From Rhodococcus sp. Leaf278 (GTDB lineage: Bacteria; Actinomycetota; Actinomycetes; Mycobacteriales; Mycobacteriaceae), in NCBI RefSeq assembly GCF_001426085.1, contig NZ_LMRR01000034.1, positions 62,001 to 126,000 of the forward strand: a DNA stretch of 64,000 nucleotides. Reading direction: 5' to 3'. The notes under the pieces are model-generated. The model did not search any database. It was not told where the DNA came from and worked only from the letters and a program-made list of their open reading frames with translations. Positions 1-7,322 of the stretch are shown here, one piece after another; the stretch's first letter is position 1, and every line of letters begins with the position of its first letter. The translations under genes were made by a program, and so were the position numbers.

Positions 1-339
1 CGCCGCAACTCCGCCGCCGTGCTCGGCCGGCCGTACGTACAGTTTGCTGACTTCCAGCGTCGGATGGTGAGACAGTGCGGCTCGGATGTCCGGGTCGGCT
101 GGACTTCCCGACACGAGCATCGCGTACCCGACCACCTCGCCGGTGGGTGTTTCGTCGACCAGAACGGTTCGGTTGGGGTCGGCAACGTAACCCTGGAAAT
201 TGCTGACCGACAACACGTTCGAGACGAACTGTTCGATGTCCTCGGTGCGAGTACCCGGTGGGCAGGCGAGCGGAAAGGTCTGCGCGGCCAATTCGGCGAC
301 GTTGGGTACATCGGCATCTGTCGCCATCCGCACACTCAC
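1..339 (-). CDS. GNAT family N-acetyltransferase (C-terminus cut by window edge)
   Basis: The N-terminal 113 residues of a GNAT-fold acetyltransferase are present; the gene runs off the left edge. The segment KLYVRPAEHGGGVAA at the truncated end matches the acetyl-CoA-binding motif A region (strand 4 followed by a glycine-rich turn), and the preceding VVGYAMLV resembles GNAT strand 3. The GTG start overlaps the stop of the upstream L7/L12-like gene in a GTGA, so the two are probably translated together. An internal ATG at position 326 is an alternative start. The substrate cannot be told, because the variable C-terminal half is missing. Confidence 0.75.
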   Translation of the reverse strand, partial: MSVRMATDADVPNVAELAAQTFPLACPPGTRTEDIEQFVSNVLSVSNFQGYVADPNRTVLVDETPTGEVVGYAMLVSGSPADPDIRAALSHHPTLEVSKLYVRPAEHGGGVAA

Positions 340-788
340 AGCAGATCCACCGCGTTCTTCGCCTCCCGCAACGACAAGCCGGTTCGGTCGCGCAACAGTT
401 TGATGGCCGAGATGGCCTTGCCCTCCGACTTCAGGGACTGCAACCGCGGGATGAGGTCGTCCCAGGGTGTCGGACCGGACTGAGCCGCGTCGACGATGGT
501 GGACGAGGACGGAAACGGTTCGCCTCGTTGAACGCCTTCGATCGTGTTCTTCGCGTCGAGGAGGCCGGCACCTGTCCGTTCGCGAAAGATCTTGATGGCC
601 TGGATCTTCTTGTTCGCTGCCAACAACTGATGAATATCTGCACGGGCGGTGTCGTCGAGGCCGATCAGCCCGACGCTGCGCGATGTCTCCGGGCTCGAGC
701 CAGGCTTCTTTCGGGCCAACAACCACGCTGCAAGTACCGCGGCATCGACGAGGACCAGAGCAACGATGAACCATCCCCAGGTCGGCAT
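336..788 (-). CDS. Membrane-anchored protein with two ribosomal L7/L12 C-terminal-like repeats
   Basis: A 150-residue protein with one N-terminal membrane helix (about residues 6-24), then a basic RKK stop-transfer motif and a cytoplasmic part. Two segments repeat the helical core of the bL12 C-terminal domain: residues 60-86 (core IKIFRERTGAGLLDAK) and 124-150 (core IKLLRDRTGLSLREAK). In bL12 the equivalent surface contacts translation GTPases. Proteins of this type occur as hypotheticals in actinobacteria; a ribosome or GTPase contact is only an inference here. The stop overlaps the start of the GNAT gene. Confidence 0.75.
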   Translation of the reverse strand: MPTWGWFIVALVLVDAAVLAAWLLARKKPGSSPETSRSVGLIGLDDTARADIHQLLAANKKIQAIKIFRERTGAGLLDAKNTIEGVQRGEPFPSSSTIVDAAQSGPTPWDDLIPRLQSLKSEGKAISAIKLLRDRTGLSLREAKNAVDLL

Positions 789-804
789 GCCTTAGTAGAC
801 CACT

Positions 805-1500
805 TCAGCGCAACGGGTCGAAGAGCGGGACGACTACCGAAGATTCGGCGAACAACGAGACTGCGCCCGCGAGGGTCTTCTTCGCCGCGTCGTACTTGAC
901 GGGAGCGAGGTCGTGGCCCGCGCCCTCGATGTCGACGAGCAGGGTGGCGGCCGGGACGAGTGCGAGCGCCGCGCTCAGTTCGGCAGTGGTGCCGAACGGG
1001 TCTTTCGTGCCGTGTAGCACCACCGTCGGTGTTCGCAGTTCGGGAAGGTGCTGAGTACGAGCCTTGTCCGGCTTGCCCGGAGGGTGCAGGGGATAGGAGG
1101 TCAGCACGAGGCCGTCGACGAGACCCGGGCGTTCGGCAGCGATCATCGACCCCTGTCTGCCACCGTAGGAATGCCCACCGAATGCGATGAAGCCCGAGGT
1201 CTCGGCGCGGAGGCGGTCGATCGCCGCGGCGATGCCCAGTCGATCCTCGGCCGACCGAGAAGGGTGCGGCGGGCCCTTGGGTTTGCGTACTCGAAACGGG
1301 AGATCGAACCGCAGCACCGTGAACCCGGCCGCCGCCCACACCTCGGCAATGCGCTGCAGCAGAAGCGACTCGCAGTTGCCGCCCGCGCCGTGGGTGAGGG
1401 CGAGTCCGCCACGTGACGGTATGGCCGGTGTGTGCAGATAGGCGACGCCCCCGCCGAGTTCGATATCGGCGGGGGCGTCGGGACCATCGAGTTCAGGCAT
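805..1500 (-). CDS. Alpha/beta hydrolase, KANL3/Tex30-like family
   Basis: A 231-residue single-domain alpha/beta hydrolase with no signal peptide. The nucleophile elbow is GHSYGG (Ser111), followed by a likely acid at Asp167 in GTKDPFG and the catalytic His196 in GAGHDL, so the triad is complete. The oxyanion region is LTHGAGGN near residues 35-42. The overall pattern fits the small dienelactone-hydrolase-like proteins related to KANL3/Tex30; the substrate is unknown. Its ATG overlaps by 8 bp the end of the upstream acidic protein gene, which suggests a two-gene transcript. Confidence 0.8.
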   Translation of the reverse strand: MPELDGPDAPADIELGGGVAYLHTPAIPSRGGLALTHGAGGNCESLLLQRIAEVWAAAGFTVLRFDLPFRVRKPKGPPHPSRSAEDRLGIAAAIDRLRAETSGFIAFGGHSYGGRQGSMIAAERPGLVDGLVLTSYPLHPPGKPDKARTQHLPELRTPTVVLHGTKDPFGTTAELSAALALVPAATLLVDIEGAGHDLAPVKYDAAKKTLAGAVSLFAESSVVVPLFDPLR

Positions 1501-1777
1501 CGTTCGAGGACGTTACCTTTTCGTCGGTGTCGGCATGATCGGTGTCGGTGGACCCGTCCGAGTCCGGGGAGTCCTGGTCCTCGGCGTCCACCATCTCACC
1601 GTTGTCGTCGACCATGTCGGCGAAGGCGGTGCCGGCAACCGTGCCGTTGGTTCCGGGTAGCGCCACGGTGGGCCGGGCACCGGGTCGATAGCGATCGTCG
1701 AGCCCTTCGACGGATTTCTTCGCATCCTCGAGGGTTGCGTCGTCGACTGTGGGTTCGCTCTGAGCATCGTCCGACAC
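1493..1777 (-). CDS. Small acidic hypothetical protein
   Basis: About 94 residues, very rich in Asp and Glu, with a disordered tail of repeated Asp/Ser/Thr and no membrane segment or recognisable domain. I chose the GTG at 1777 because a GGAAGG ribosome-binding site lies about 8 nt upstream; ATG codons at 1816 and 1810 are in frame but lack a clear site. The gene overlaps the alpha/beta hydrolase by 8 bp. Function is unknown. Confidence 0.55.
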   Translation of the reverse strand: MSDDAQSEPTVDDATLEDAKKSVEGLDDRYRPGARPTVALPGTNGTVAGTAFADMVDDNGEMVDAEDQDSPDSDGSTDTDHADTDEKVTSSNDA

Positions 1778-1870
1778 GTGAGTGTCCTTCCATCGAAGTG
1801 TGTGCGTCATCTCCACTGTGCACTTCTATGGCGTGAATCACCACAATTGATTCGTAAAGCACAAAAAAGA

Positions 1871-1886
1871 CCCCCTAGAAAGGGGG
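1871..1886 (-). terminator. Intrinsic terminator of the tRNA-Val/Cys/Gly cluster
   Basis: A six-base-pair stem CCCCCT/AGGGGG with an AGAA loop. On the minus strand it is followed by a run of T residues (complement of ACAAAAAAGA), 18 nt beyond the tRNA-Val 3' end. This is a classical rho-independent terminator, which is fairly uncommon in high-GC actinobacteria. Confidence 0.85.
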
Positions 1887-1903
1887 CCTTATTTGTCTGA
1901 CTC

Positions 1904-1978
1904 TGGTGCGCGATACTGGGATTGAACCAGTGACCTCTTCCGTGTCAGGGAAGCGCTCTCCCGCTGAGCTAATCGCGC
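1904..1978 (-). tRNA. tRNA-Val (anticodon GAC)
   Basis: The minus strand folds as a full cloverleaf: acceptor GCGCGAT paired with ATCGCGC, D-arm TTAGCTCAGCGGGAGAGC, anticodon stem CTTCC/GGAAG with loop CTGACAC (anticodon GAC), and a T-arm with GGTTCAATCC. The 3' CCA is encoded. It reads GUC and GUU. Confidence 0.97.
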
Positions 1979-2015
1979 ATGTCCTCGCATCGATTCTGCA
2001 ACCGATGCACTAGCG

Positions 2016-2086
2016 AGGTGGAGACGGGAATCGAACCCGTGTGCACGGCTTTGCAGGCCGTTGCCTCACCACTCGGCCACTCCACC
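2016..2086 (-). tRNA. tRNA-Cys (anticodon GCA)
   Basis: Acceptor stem GGTGGAG pairs with CTCCACC. The anticodon arm is ACGGC/GCCGT around the loop CTGCAAA (anticodon GCA), and the T-loop is GGGTTCGATTCCC. The discriminator base is U, as expected for cysteine tRNAs. CCA is not encoded. It sits between tRNA-Val and tRNA-Gly in one transcript. Confidence 0.97.
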
Positions 2087-2103
2087 ATGGGTCGAGACCC
2101 TCG

Positions 2104-2175
2104 AGCGGATGACGGGATTCGAACCCGCGACCCTCACCTTGGCAAGGTGATGCGCTACCACTGCGCCACATCCGC
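2104..2175 (-). tRNA. tRNA-Gly (anticodon GCC)
   Basis: Acceptor GCGGATG pairs with CATCCGC. The anticodon stem CACCT/AGGTG carries loop TGCCA (anticodon GCC), and the T-arm contains GGGTTCGAATCCC. CCA is not encoded. It is the promoter-proximal gene of the minus-strand tRNA cluster. Confidence 0.97.
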
Positions 2176-2229
2176 ATACCCCGGAGGCGTTCACTGCTGG
2201 GCAGTTGCTGTCTCCGTGGTGCGGGGAAA

Positions 2230-2259
2230 ACATTAACCCAACGGGAGTGAAACTCACAA
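2230..2259 (-). promoter_or_regulatory. Probable promoter of the minus-strand tRNA cluster
   Basis: On the minus strand TTGTGA (2259-2254) is followed after 18 nt by TAATGT (2235-2230), matching the actinobacterial -10 pattern TANNNT and a -35 close to TTGACA. It lies about 55 nt before the mature tRNA-Gly. The 11-mer GTTAATGTTTT around the -10 recurs exactly in front of the plus-strand tRNA-Val. Confidence 0.6.
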
Positions 2260-2398
2260 ATCTGGTGGTCAGCTGCGGAATTCGAACGATTCGCGCATGT
2301 GAAAGATGTGAAAGCAGAGACGAGAGCAGCCCTGTGGAGGCAGTCCGGCGACGTATTCGGTGATCGGGCAGGCGATTCGGTTCGCCGTAGCACCTCGT

Positions 2399-2409
2399 GT
2401 TAATGTTTT
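2399..2409 (+). promoter_or_regulatory. -10 region of the tRNA-Val(CAC) promoter
   Basis: GTTAATGTTTT contains a TAATGT -10 hexamer (2401-2406) placed so that transcription would start about 6 nt before the mature tRNA 5' end at 2419. The -35 is weak (TTCGGT with a 19-nt gap is the best fit). The same 11-mer appears in the divergent tRNA promoter, which supports both calls. Confidence 0.5.
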
Positions 2410-2418
2410 GCCTCGTTC

Positions 2419-2490
2419 GGTCCCGTGGCTCAGTGGGAGAGCGTCCGCTTCACACGCGGAAGGTCGCTGGTTCGATCCCAGCCGGGACCA
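2419..2490 (+). tRNA. tRNA-Val (anticodon CAC)
   Basis: Acceptor GGTCCCG pairs with CGGGACC. The anticodon stem TCCGC/GCGGA holds loop TTCACAC (anticodon CAC), and the T-arm is GCTGGTTCGATCCCAGC. CCA is not encoded. It reads GUG, the most used valine codon in this GC-rich DNA, and complements the GAC isoacceptor on the other strand. Confidence 0.97.
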
Positions 2491-2495
2491 CAGAA

Positions 2496-2532
2496 AAGAA
2501 GGCCCACACCGCCCGTCGGTGTGGGCCTTCTT
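2496..2532 (+). terminator. Intrinsic terminator after tRNA-Val(CAC)
   Basis: A perfect hairpin of about 15 bp, AAGAAGGCCCACACCG paired with CGGTGTGGGCCTTCTT around a short loop, starts right after the tRNA. A short T-rich tract follows inside the stem end. Confidence 0.85.
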
Positions 2533-2546
2533 GCGTTCGAGGCCGG

Positions 2547-2552
2547 TAACCT
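2547..2552 (+). promoter_or_regulatory. -10 hexamer TAACCT, leaderless arrangement
   Basis: TAACCT fits the TANNNT -10 pattern and ends 6 nt before the GTG at 2559, so the first transcribed base would be at or next to the start codon. No ribosome-binding site is visible upstream of that GTG, consistent with a leaderless transcript. No convincing -35 is seen. Confidence 0.4.
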
Positions 2553-2558
2553 GAGCCG

Positions 2559-3008
2559 GTGAGCACCGAACAATCGAAGCCCGACGCCGTCGACGACCAG
2601 AATCCGGTGGACAAGGCGAAGGTGAAACACCGGCGCTTCCGGGCGCGTATCGCCGAGAACAAGTCTCTCGATCTCGGCTACCGAATCACGGTCGGTGTCG
2701 TCGGAACCATCGTGCTCATCTTGGGTGTGCTCGCCATCCCGTACCCCGGGCCGGGTTGGCTGATCGTGTTCGCGGGACTGGGCATCCTGGCGTCGGAATT
2801 CGCGTGGGCCAAAAGTGCACTCCGATTCGTCCGCAAGAGGTACGACGCTTTCATGGCCTGGTTCTCGAAGCAGTCGATGTTCGTCAAGGGTCTGGGCGTG
2901 CTGTTCACCACGATCGTCGTGCTCGCAACTCTGTGGCTGCTCGGAACCTTCGCGCTGGTCGGCGGCTGGTTCGGCCTCGACTGGACCTGGCTCGAAAGTC
3001 CGATCTGA
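2559..3008 (+). CDS. TIGR02611-type PGPGW membrane protein
   Basis: A 149-residue membrane protein. After a charged N-terminus of about 40 residues come a first helix (about 43-60), the signature PGPGW at 63-67, a short second hydrophobic segment (68-81) and a third helix (about 111-137). This matches the actinobacterial family that carries the PGPGW motif; its biochemical role is not known. The GTG start has no ribosome-binding site but sits 6 nt after a -10 box. It precedes thrS on the same strand and may be cotranscribed with it. Confidence 0.75.
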   Translation: MSTEQSKPDAVDDQNPVDKAKVKHRRFRARIAENKSLDLGYRITVGVVGTIVLILGVLAIPYPGPGWLIVFAGLGILASEFAWAKSALRFVRKRYDAFMAWFSKQSMFVKGLGVLFTTIVVLATLWLLGTFALVGGWFGLDWTWLESPI

Positions 3009-3103
3009 CGAACGCGCCGCGCTGAGGGCCGACGAGGGGCTCGATGCCGATAGGCTGTCGGAGGCCTTCCTGGCCCGAAGAACCGATCGAGGAGTACATC
3101 GCC

Positions 3104-5170
3104 GTGAGCATGCCCGTTGTCGCCGCAGTTCCACCCGCCCGCATCATGGTGCCGGCAGGAACGACGGCAGGTACGGCGCTCCGCGACACCGGCCTGCCGA
3201 ACAAGGGACCCGACGCCATCGTCGTTGTGCGTGATCCCGACGGCAAGCTCCGTGACCTGTCGTGGGCACCGGAGGGCGACACCGAGGTCGAGCCCGTTCC
3301 GGCGAACACCGAGGATGGGCGAAGCGTCATCAGGCACTCGGCTGCGCACGTTCTGGCGCAGGCCGTTCAAGATCTCTTTCCCGACGCCAAACTGGGCATC
3401 GGACCGTTCATCAAGGACGGCTTCTACTACGACTTCGACGTGAAGCAACCGTTCACTCCCGAGGATCTGACCGCACTCGAGAAGAAGATGAAGCAGATCG
3501 TCAAAGCGGGACAGCGTTTCTCGCGTCGGGTCTACGAATCGGTCGAGCAGGCCCGCGAGGAGCTGGCGACCGAGCCGTACAAGCTCGAGCTGATCGACGA
3601 CAAATCCGGCATCGACGATCCCGAGGTCATGGAGGTCGGCGGGGGAGAGCTGACCGCCTACGACAACCTCAATCCTCGTACCGGCGAGCGCATTTGGGGC
3701 GATCTGTGCCGCGGACCGCATATCCCCACCACCAAATACGTGCCGGCGTTCAAGCTGACCCGCAGTTCGGCTGCGTACTGGCGCGGTAATCAGGACAACG
3801 CAGATCTGCAGCGCATCTACGGAACCGCATGGGAGTCCACCGAGGCGCTCGATGCGCATCTCGAATTGCTGGCCGAGGCCGAGCGTCGCGATCACCGCAA
3901 ACTCGGATCCGAGCTGGACCTGTTCAGCTTCCCCGATGAACTGGGCTCCGGTCTTCCGGTGTTCCATCCGAAGGGTGGTGTGATCCGCAACGAGCTCGAG
4001 AACTACTCCCGGCAGCGGCACATCGAAGAAGGCTACGAGTTCGTCAACACCCCGCACATCACGAAGGGCCATCTCTACGAGGTGTCCGGCCACCTCGACT
4101 GGTACCGGGACGGCATGTTTCCCGCCATGCATCTCGACGCCGAACTCGACGAGAACGGTGACGTGCGCAAGCCCGGCCAGGACTACTACCTCAAGCCGAT
4201 GAACTGCCCGATGCACAATCTCATTTTCCGCTCCCGCGGTCGCTCGTACCGTGAGTTGCCGTTGCGGCTCTTCGAGTTCGGTTCCGTGTACCGGTACGAG
4301 AAGTCCGGCGTCATTCACGGTCTCACTCGGGTACGGGGCATGACCCAGGACGATGCGCACATCTTCTGCACGCGTGAGCAGATGCGCGGAGAGCTAACCA
4401 GCACACTCGAGTTCGTCCTCGGACTGCTCAAGGATTACGGACTCGACGATTTCTACCTCGAGCTCTCCACCCGTAATCCGGAGAAGTCGGTCGGCAGCGA
4501 CGAGGTCTGGGAAGAGGCGACCAATACGCTCGCCGAGGTCGCGGCAGCGTCGGGTCTGGATCTGGTACCCGATCCGGGCGGTGCGGCGTTCTATGGACCC
4601 AAGATCTCGGTGCAGGCCAAGGATGCCTTGGGCCGTACCTGGCAGATGTCGACCATCCAGCTCGACTTCAACCTGCCCGAGCGGTTCGAGCTCGAATACA
4701 CCGCCTCGGGCGGAGTCAAGGAACGCCCGGTGATGATCCACCGCGCACTGTTCGGTTCGATCGAGCGATTCTTCGGTGTACTCACCGAGCACTACGCCGG
4801 TGCTTTCCCGGCGTGGCTCGCGCCGGTTCAGGTTGTGGGCATCCCGGTTGCCGAGGTACACCAGGATCACCTGTTCTCGGTGGTGAAAGAGCTCAAGAAG
4901 CTCGGGGTGCGCGCCGAGGTCGATGCCAGTGACGATCGGATGCAGAAGAAGATCTTCAACCAGACTGCACAGAAGATCCCCTTCATGCTTCTCGCCGGCG
5001 AACGCGACGTCGAGGCCGGTGCCGTCAGCTTCCGATTCCGTGACGGAACCCAGGTGAACGGTGTTCCGGTTGCGGAGGCAGTAGCAACGATCACCGACTG
5101 GATCTCCCAGCGCAACAACGCATCACCGACCGCCGAACTCGTGCAGACCAGTACCGCAGGAGTGAGTTGA
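3104..5170 (+). CDS. thrS: Threonine--tRNA ligase
   Basis: Class II aminoacyl-tRNA synthetase of 688 residues that charges tRNA-Thr in the cytoplasm. The order is the family standard: N-terminal TGS domain, second additional/editing domain ([11 protein letters not shown] near residue 80), catalytic core, anticodon-binding domain. The zinc-binding Cys is in MNCPMH, with zinc His residues in DDAHIF and [11 protein letters not shown] chose the GTG at 3104 because GAGGAG lies about 9 nt upstream; a GTG further upstream at 3044 would add 20 unsupported residues. It is followed after 1 nt by the HIT gene, giving a thrS-HIT-pgsA transcript. Confidence 0.97.
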   Translation: MSMPVVAAVPPARIMVPAGTTAGTALRDTGLPNKGPDAIVVVRDPDGKLRDLSWAPEGDTEVEPVPANTEDGRSVIRHSAAHVLAQAVQDLFPDAKLGIGPFIKDGFYYDFDVKQPFTPEDLTALEKKMKQIVKAGQRFSRRVYESVEQAREELATEPYKLELIDDKSGIDDPEVMEVGGGELTAYDNLNPRTGERIWGDLCRGPHIPTTKYVPAFKLTRSSAAYWRGNQDNADLQRIYGTAWESTEALDAHLELLAEAERRDHRKLGSELDLFSFPDELGSGLPVFHPKGGVIRNELENYSRQRHIEEGYEFVNTPHITKGHLYEVSGHLDWYRDGMFPAMHLDAELDENGDVRKPGQDYYLKPMNCPMHNLIFRSRGRSYRELPLRLFEFGSVYRYEKSGVIHGLTRVRGMTQDDAHIFCTREQMRGELTSTLEFVLGLLKDYGLDDFYLELSTRNPEKSVGSDEVWEEATNTLAEVAAASGLDLVPDPGGAAFYGPKISVQAKDALGRTWQMSTIQLDFNLPERFELEYTASGGVKERPVMIHRALFGSIERFFGVLTEHYAGAFPAWLAPVQVVGIPVAEVHQDHLFSVVKELKKLGVRAEVDASDDRMQKKIFNQTAQKIPFMLLAGERDVEAGAVSFRFRDGTQVNGVPVAEAVATITDWISQRNNASPTAELVQTSTAGVS

Positions 5171-5171
5171 C

Positions 5172-5714
5172 ATGCCCGATCAGGACGAGTCGATCGTCGC
5201 CACCGGTGCCGGTGAGCCCGATCGGTTGCAGCGACTGTGGACCCCACATCGGATGTCGTACATAGCCGAGGCCCCGCAGGCCTCGGCCAAGTCGAGTGAG
5301 CCGTTCTCCGACATCCCGAAGATGAGCGACGAGGACGGGCTGGTGGTCGCGCGGGGTGAATCGGTCTACGCGGTACTCAATCTGTACCCGTACAACCCCG
5401 GCCACACGATGATCGTCCCGTACCGCCGAGTGGCGGCACTCGAAGATCTCACGCCCGCCGAGAGTGCCGAGTTGATGGCATTCACCCAGCAGATGATTCG
5501 CGTCATCAAGACGGTGTCGCGCCCGCACGGTTTCAACGTGGGCCTCAATCTCGGTGCCGCAGCAGGCGGATCCCTGGCCGAACATCTACACCAACACATC
5601 GTCCCGCGTTGGGGCGGCGATGCAAACTTCATCACGGTGATAGGCGGAGCGAAGGTGATGCCGCAGTTGCTCCGCGACACTCGGGCCCTGCTCGCGTCGG
5701 CCTGGAACGAATGA
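5172..5714 (+). CDS. HIT domain protein, probable AP4A phosphorylase
   Basis: A 180-residue histidine-triad hydrolase/transferase. The catalytic motif HLHQHIVPRW lies at residues 138-147, with the N-terminal nucleotide-pocket segment LYPYNPGHTMIVPYR at 71-85. By position (between thrS and pgsA) and length it matches M. tuberculosis Rv2613c, a diadenosine tetraphosphate phosphorylase; assignment of that activity here is by family. A link to tRNA synthetase is attractive because synthetases make AP4A as a side product. The ATG is 1 nt after the thrS stop. Confidence 0.85.
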   Translation: MPDQDESIVATGAGEPDRLQRLWTPHRMSYIAEAPQASAKSSEPFSDIPKMSDEDGLVVARGESVYAVLNLYPYNPGHTMIVPYRRVAALEDLTPAESAELMAFTQQMIRVIKTVSRPHGFNVGLNLGAAAGGSLAEHLHQHIVPRWGGDANFITVIGGAKVMPQLLRDTRALLASAWNE

Positions 5715-5739
5715 ACCACACGCGAGAGGAGCACGCGCC

Positions 5740-6420
5740 GTGCTGAGTATTTTCGGCCGTGCGCCGGTGTCGAAGGTGACCGCCCCGCTCGGACGCGCCC
5801 TCAACAGCACCGGACTGACCCCCGACTCGGTGACCCTCATCGGCACTGTCGTCACCGTCACGGCGGCAGTGACGATGTTCCCCGCGGGCTATCTGTGGTG
5901 GGGTTCGATCGTCATCACGCTGTTCGTTCTCTTCGACATGCTCGATGGAGCCATGGCACGGGCCAGGGGCGGAGGCACCAAGTACGGGGCCGTCCTGGAT
6001 GCGACGTGCGATCGAGTTGCCGACGGCGCGATCTTCGGTGGCCTGGCCTGGTGGGCCGTGTATTCCGAGCAGAACAAGCCCCTGCTCGTGGCCACGTTGA
6101 TCTGCCTGGTCACCTCACAGGTGATCTCGTACGCCAAAGCGCGGGCCGAGGCCAGCGGACTCTCGGCCGACGGTGGTTGGATCGAGCGCCCGGACCGCCT
6201 CGTCATCGTTCTCGTCGGAGCCGGGTTCACCGGCGTGGGTAGGCATTTCGATATCCCGTGGTTGGACAGCCTCATTTACCCTGCAATGTGGGTGCTCGCA
6301 GCCTTGAGCATCGTGACGGTGTTCCAACGTGTGCTGGCCGTCCGCGGGTCGGACGGGGCCCGCGACATCATCGTGCCCCCGACCCCCACCCCCGGCGACG
6401 GTGACGTGGCTGCGTCGTGA
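5740..6420 (+). CDS. pgsA: Phosphatidylinositol phosphate synthase (CDP-alcohol phosphatidyltransferase)
   Basis: A 226-residue integral membrane enzyme. The CDP-alcohol phosphatidyltransferase signature is intact: D66, D69, G70, A73, R74, G83, D87 and D91 in the pattern DxxDGxxAR...GxxxDxxxD, which holds two metal ions. In actinobacteria this gene makes phosphatidylinositol phosphate from CDP-diacylglycerol and inositol phosphate, the precursor of PI mannosides. Several membrane helices follow the signature. The GTG start has AGAGGA about 9 nt upstream. It overlaps the acyltransferase gene in a GTGA, and the next two genes act on its product. Confidence 0.92.
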   Translation: MLSIFGRAPVSKVTAPLGRALNSTGLTPDSVTLIGTVVTVTAAVTMFPAGYLWWGSIVITLFVLFDMLDGAMARARGGGTKYGAVLDATCDRVADGAIFGGLAWWAVYSEQNKPLLVATLICLVTSQVISYAKARAEASGLSADGGWIERPDRLVIVLVGAGFTGVGRHFDIPWLDSLIYPAMWVLAALSIVTVFQRVLAVRGSDGARDIIVPPTPTPGDGDVAAS

Positions 6421-7322
6421 ATGTCTCCGACAGAGCCAGCGACCTCGGGTATGCAGCCGGGTGGCGTCTGGTCCGATCGCTGCCGGAGGGTGTGGCGCGA
6501 GGTCTCTTCGATCGCGGTGCAGATATCGCGGCCACCCGAAATGGTGGCCCGAACCAGTTGCGGCGCAATCTCGCTCGTGTCCTCGGAACCACCCCCGGCG
6601 AGGTGCCCGACGAATTGATTCGCGACAGCGTCCGCTCGTACGCCCGCTACTGGCGCGAGGCGTTCCGGTTGCCGTCGATGGATCTGGCCGCGCAGGCCGC
6701 GGTTATCGACCGGTGTGTGAACGGACAGGAGCATCTCGAGGCCGCGCTCGCGTCGGGCAAGGGTGCCGTGCTGGCGCTACCGCACAGTGGCAATTGGGAC
6801 ATGGCCGGAATGTGGCTGGTGCGCAAGCACGGTGGTCTCTCGACGGTTGCCGAACGGCTGAAACCCGAATCGCTGTACCAGCGGTTCGTTGCGTATCGCG
6901 AGAGCCTCGGCTTCGAGATCTTTCCGCTCAGCGGAGGTGAGCAACCGCCTCTGCGGGCGCTGAGCGAGCGCCTGCGCGAGAACAAGGTGGTCTGCCTCCT
7001 CGGCGAACGAGACCTGGCCAAGCACGGCGTTCCGGTGACGTTCTTCGGTGAACCGACCCGTATGCCTGCGGGGGCCGCAAAGCTGGCGATCGACACCGGG
7101 GCGACGTTGCTGCCGGTGCACGGTTACTTCGACGGTGACGGGTGGGGCTTCGACATCTCCCCGGCAGTGGATGTCTCGCAGGGAATCGATGTCGCCACAC
7201 AAGCATTGGCGGATCACTTCGCTGCAGGCATTCGGTCGCACCCGGCCGATTGGCACATGCTGCAACCACTGTGGATGAGCGACTGGTCGGCCGAACGGCG
7301 CGCCCGAATCGAGGGCGCGTGA
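6417..7322 (+). CDS. patA: Phosphatidylinositol mannoside acyltransferase
   Basis: A 301-residue membrane-associated acyltransferase of the LpxL/HtrB-like family. The catalytic HX4D motif is HSGNWD at residues 123-128, followed by LLGERDLAKHGVPVTFFG, a typical acceptor-site segment. By synteny with Rv2611c it transfers palmitate to the 6-position of the mannose of PIM1/PIM2 on the inner leaflet. It starts with a GTG overlapping the pgsA stop and ends overlapping pimA, also in a GTGA, so three steps of PIM synthesis are translationally coupled. Confidence 0.92.
   Translation: MNVSDRASDLGYAAGWRLVRSLPEGVARGLFDRGADIAATRNGGPNQLRRNLARVLGTTPGEVPDELIRDSVRSYARYWREAFRLPSMDLAAQAAVIDRCVNGQEHLEAALASGKGAVLALPHSGNWDMAGMWLVRKHGGLSTVAERLKPESLYQRFVAYRESLGFEIFPLSGGEQPPLRALSERLRENKVVCLLGERDLAKHGVPVTFFGEPTRMPAGAAKLAIDTGATLLPVHGYFDGDGWGFDISPAVDVSQGIDVATQALADHFAAGIRSHPADWHMLQPLWMSDWSAERRARIEGA

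Noticed and set aside
2678..4360. 560-residue open frame antisense to thrS
   Set aside because: It mirrors the ThrS core and spans two unrelated sense genes.
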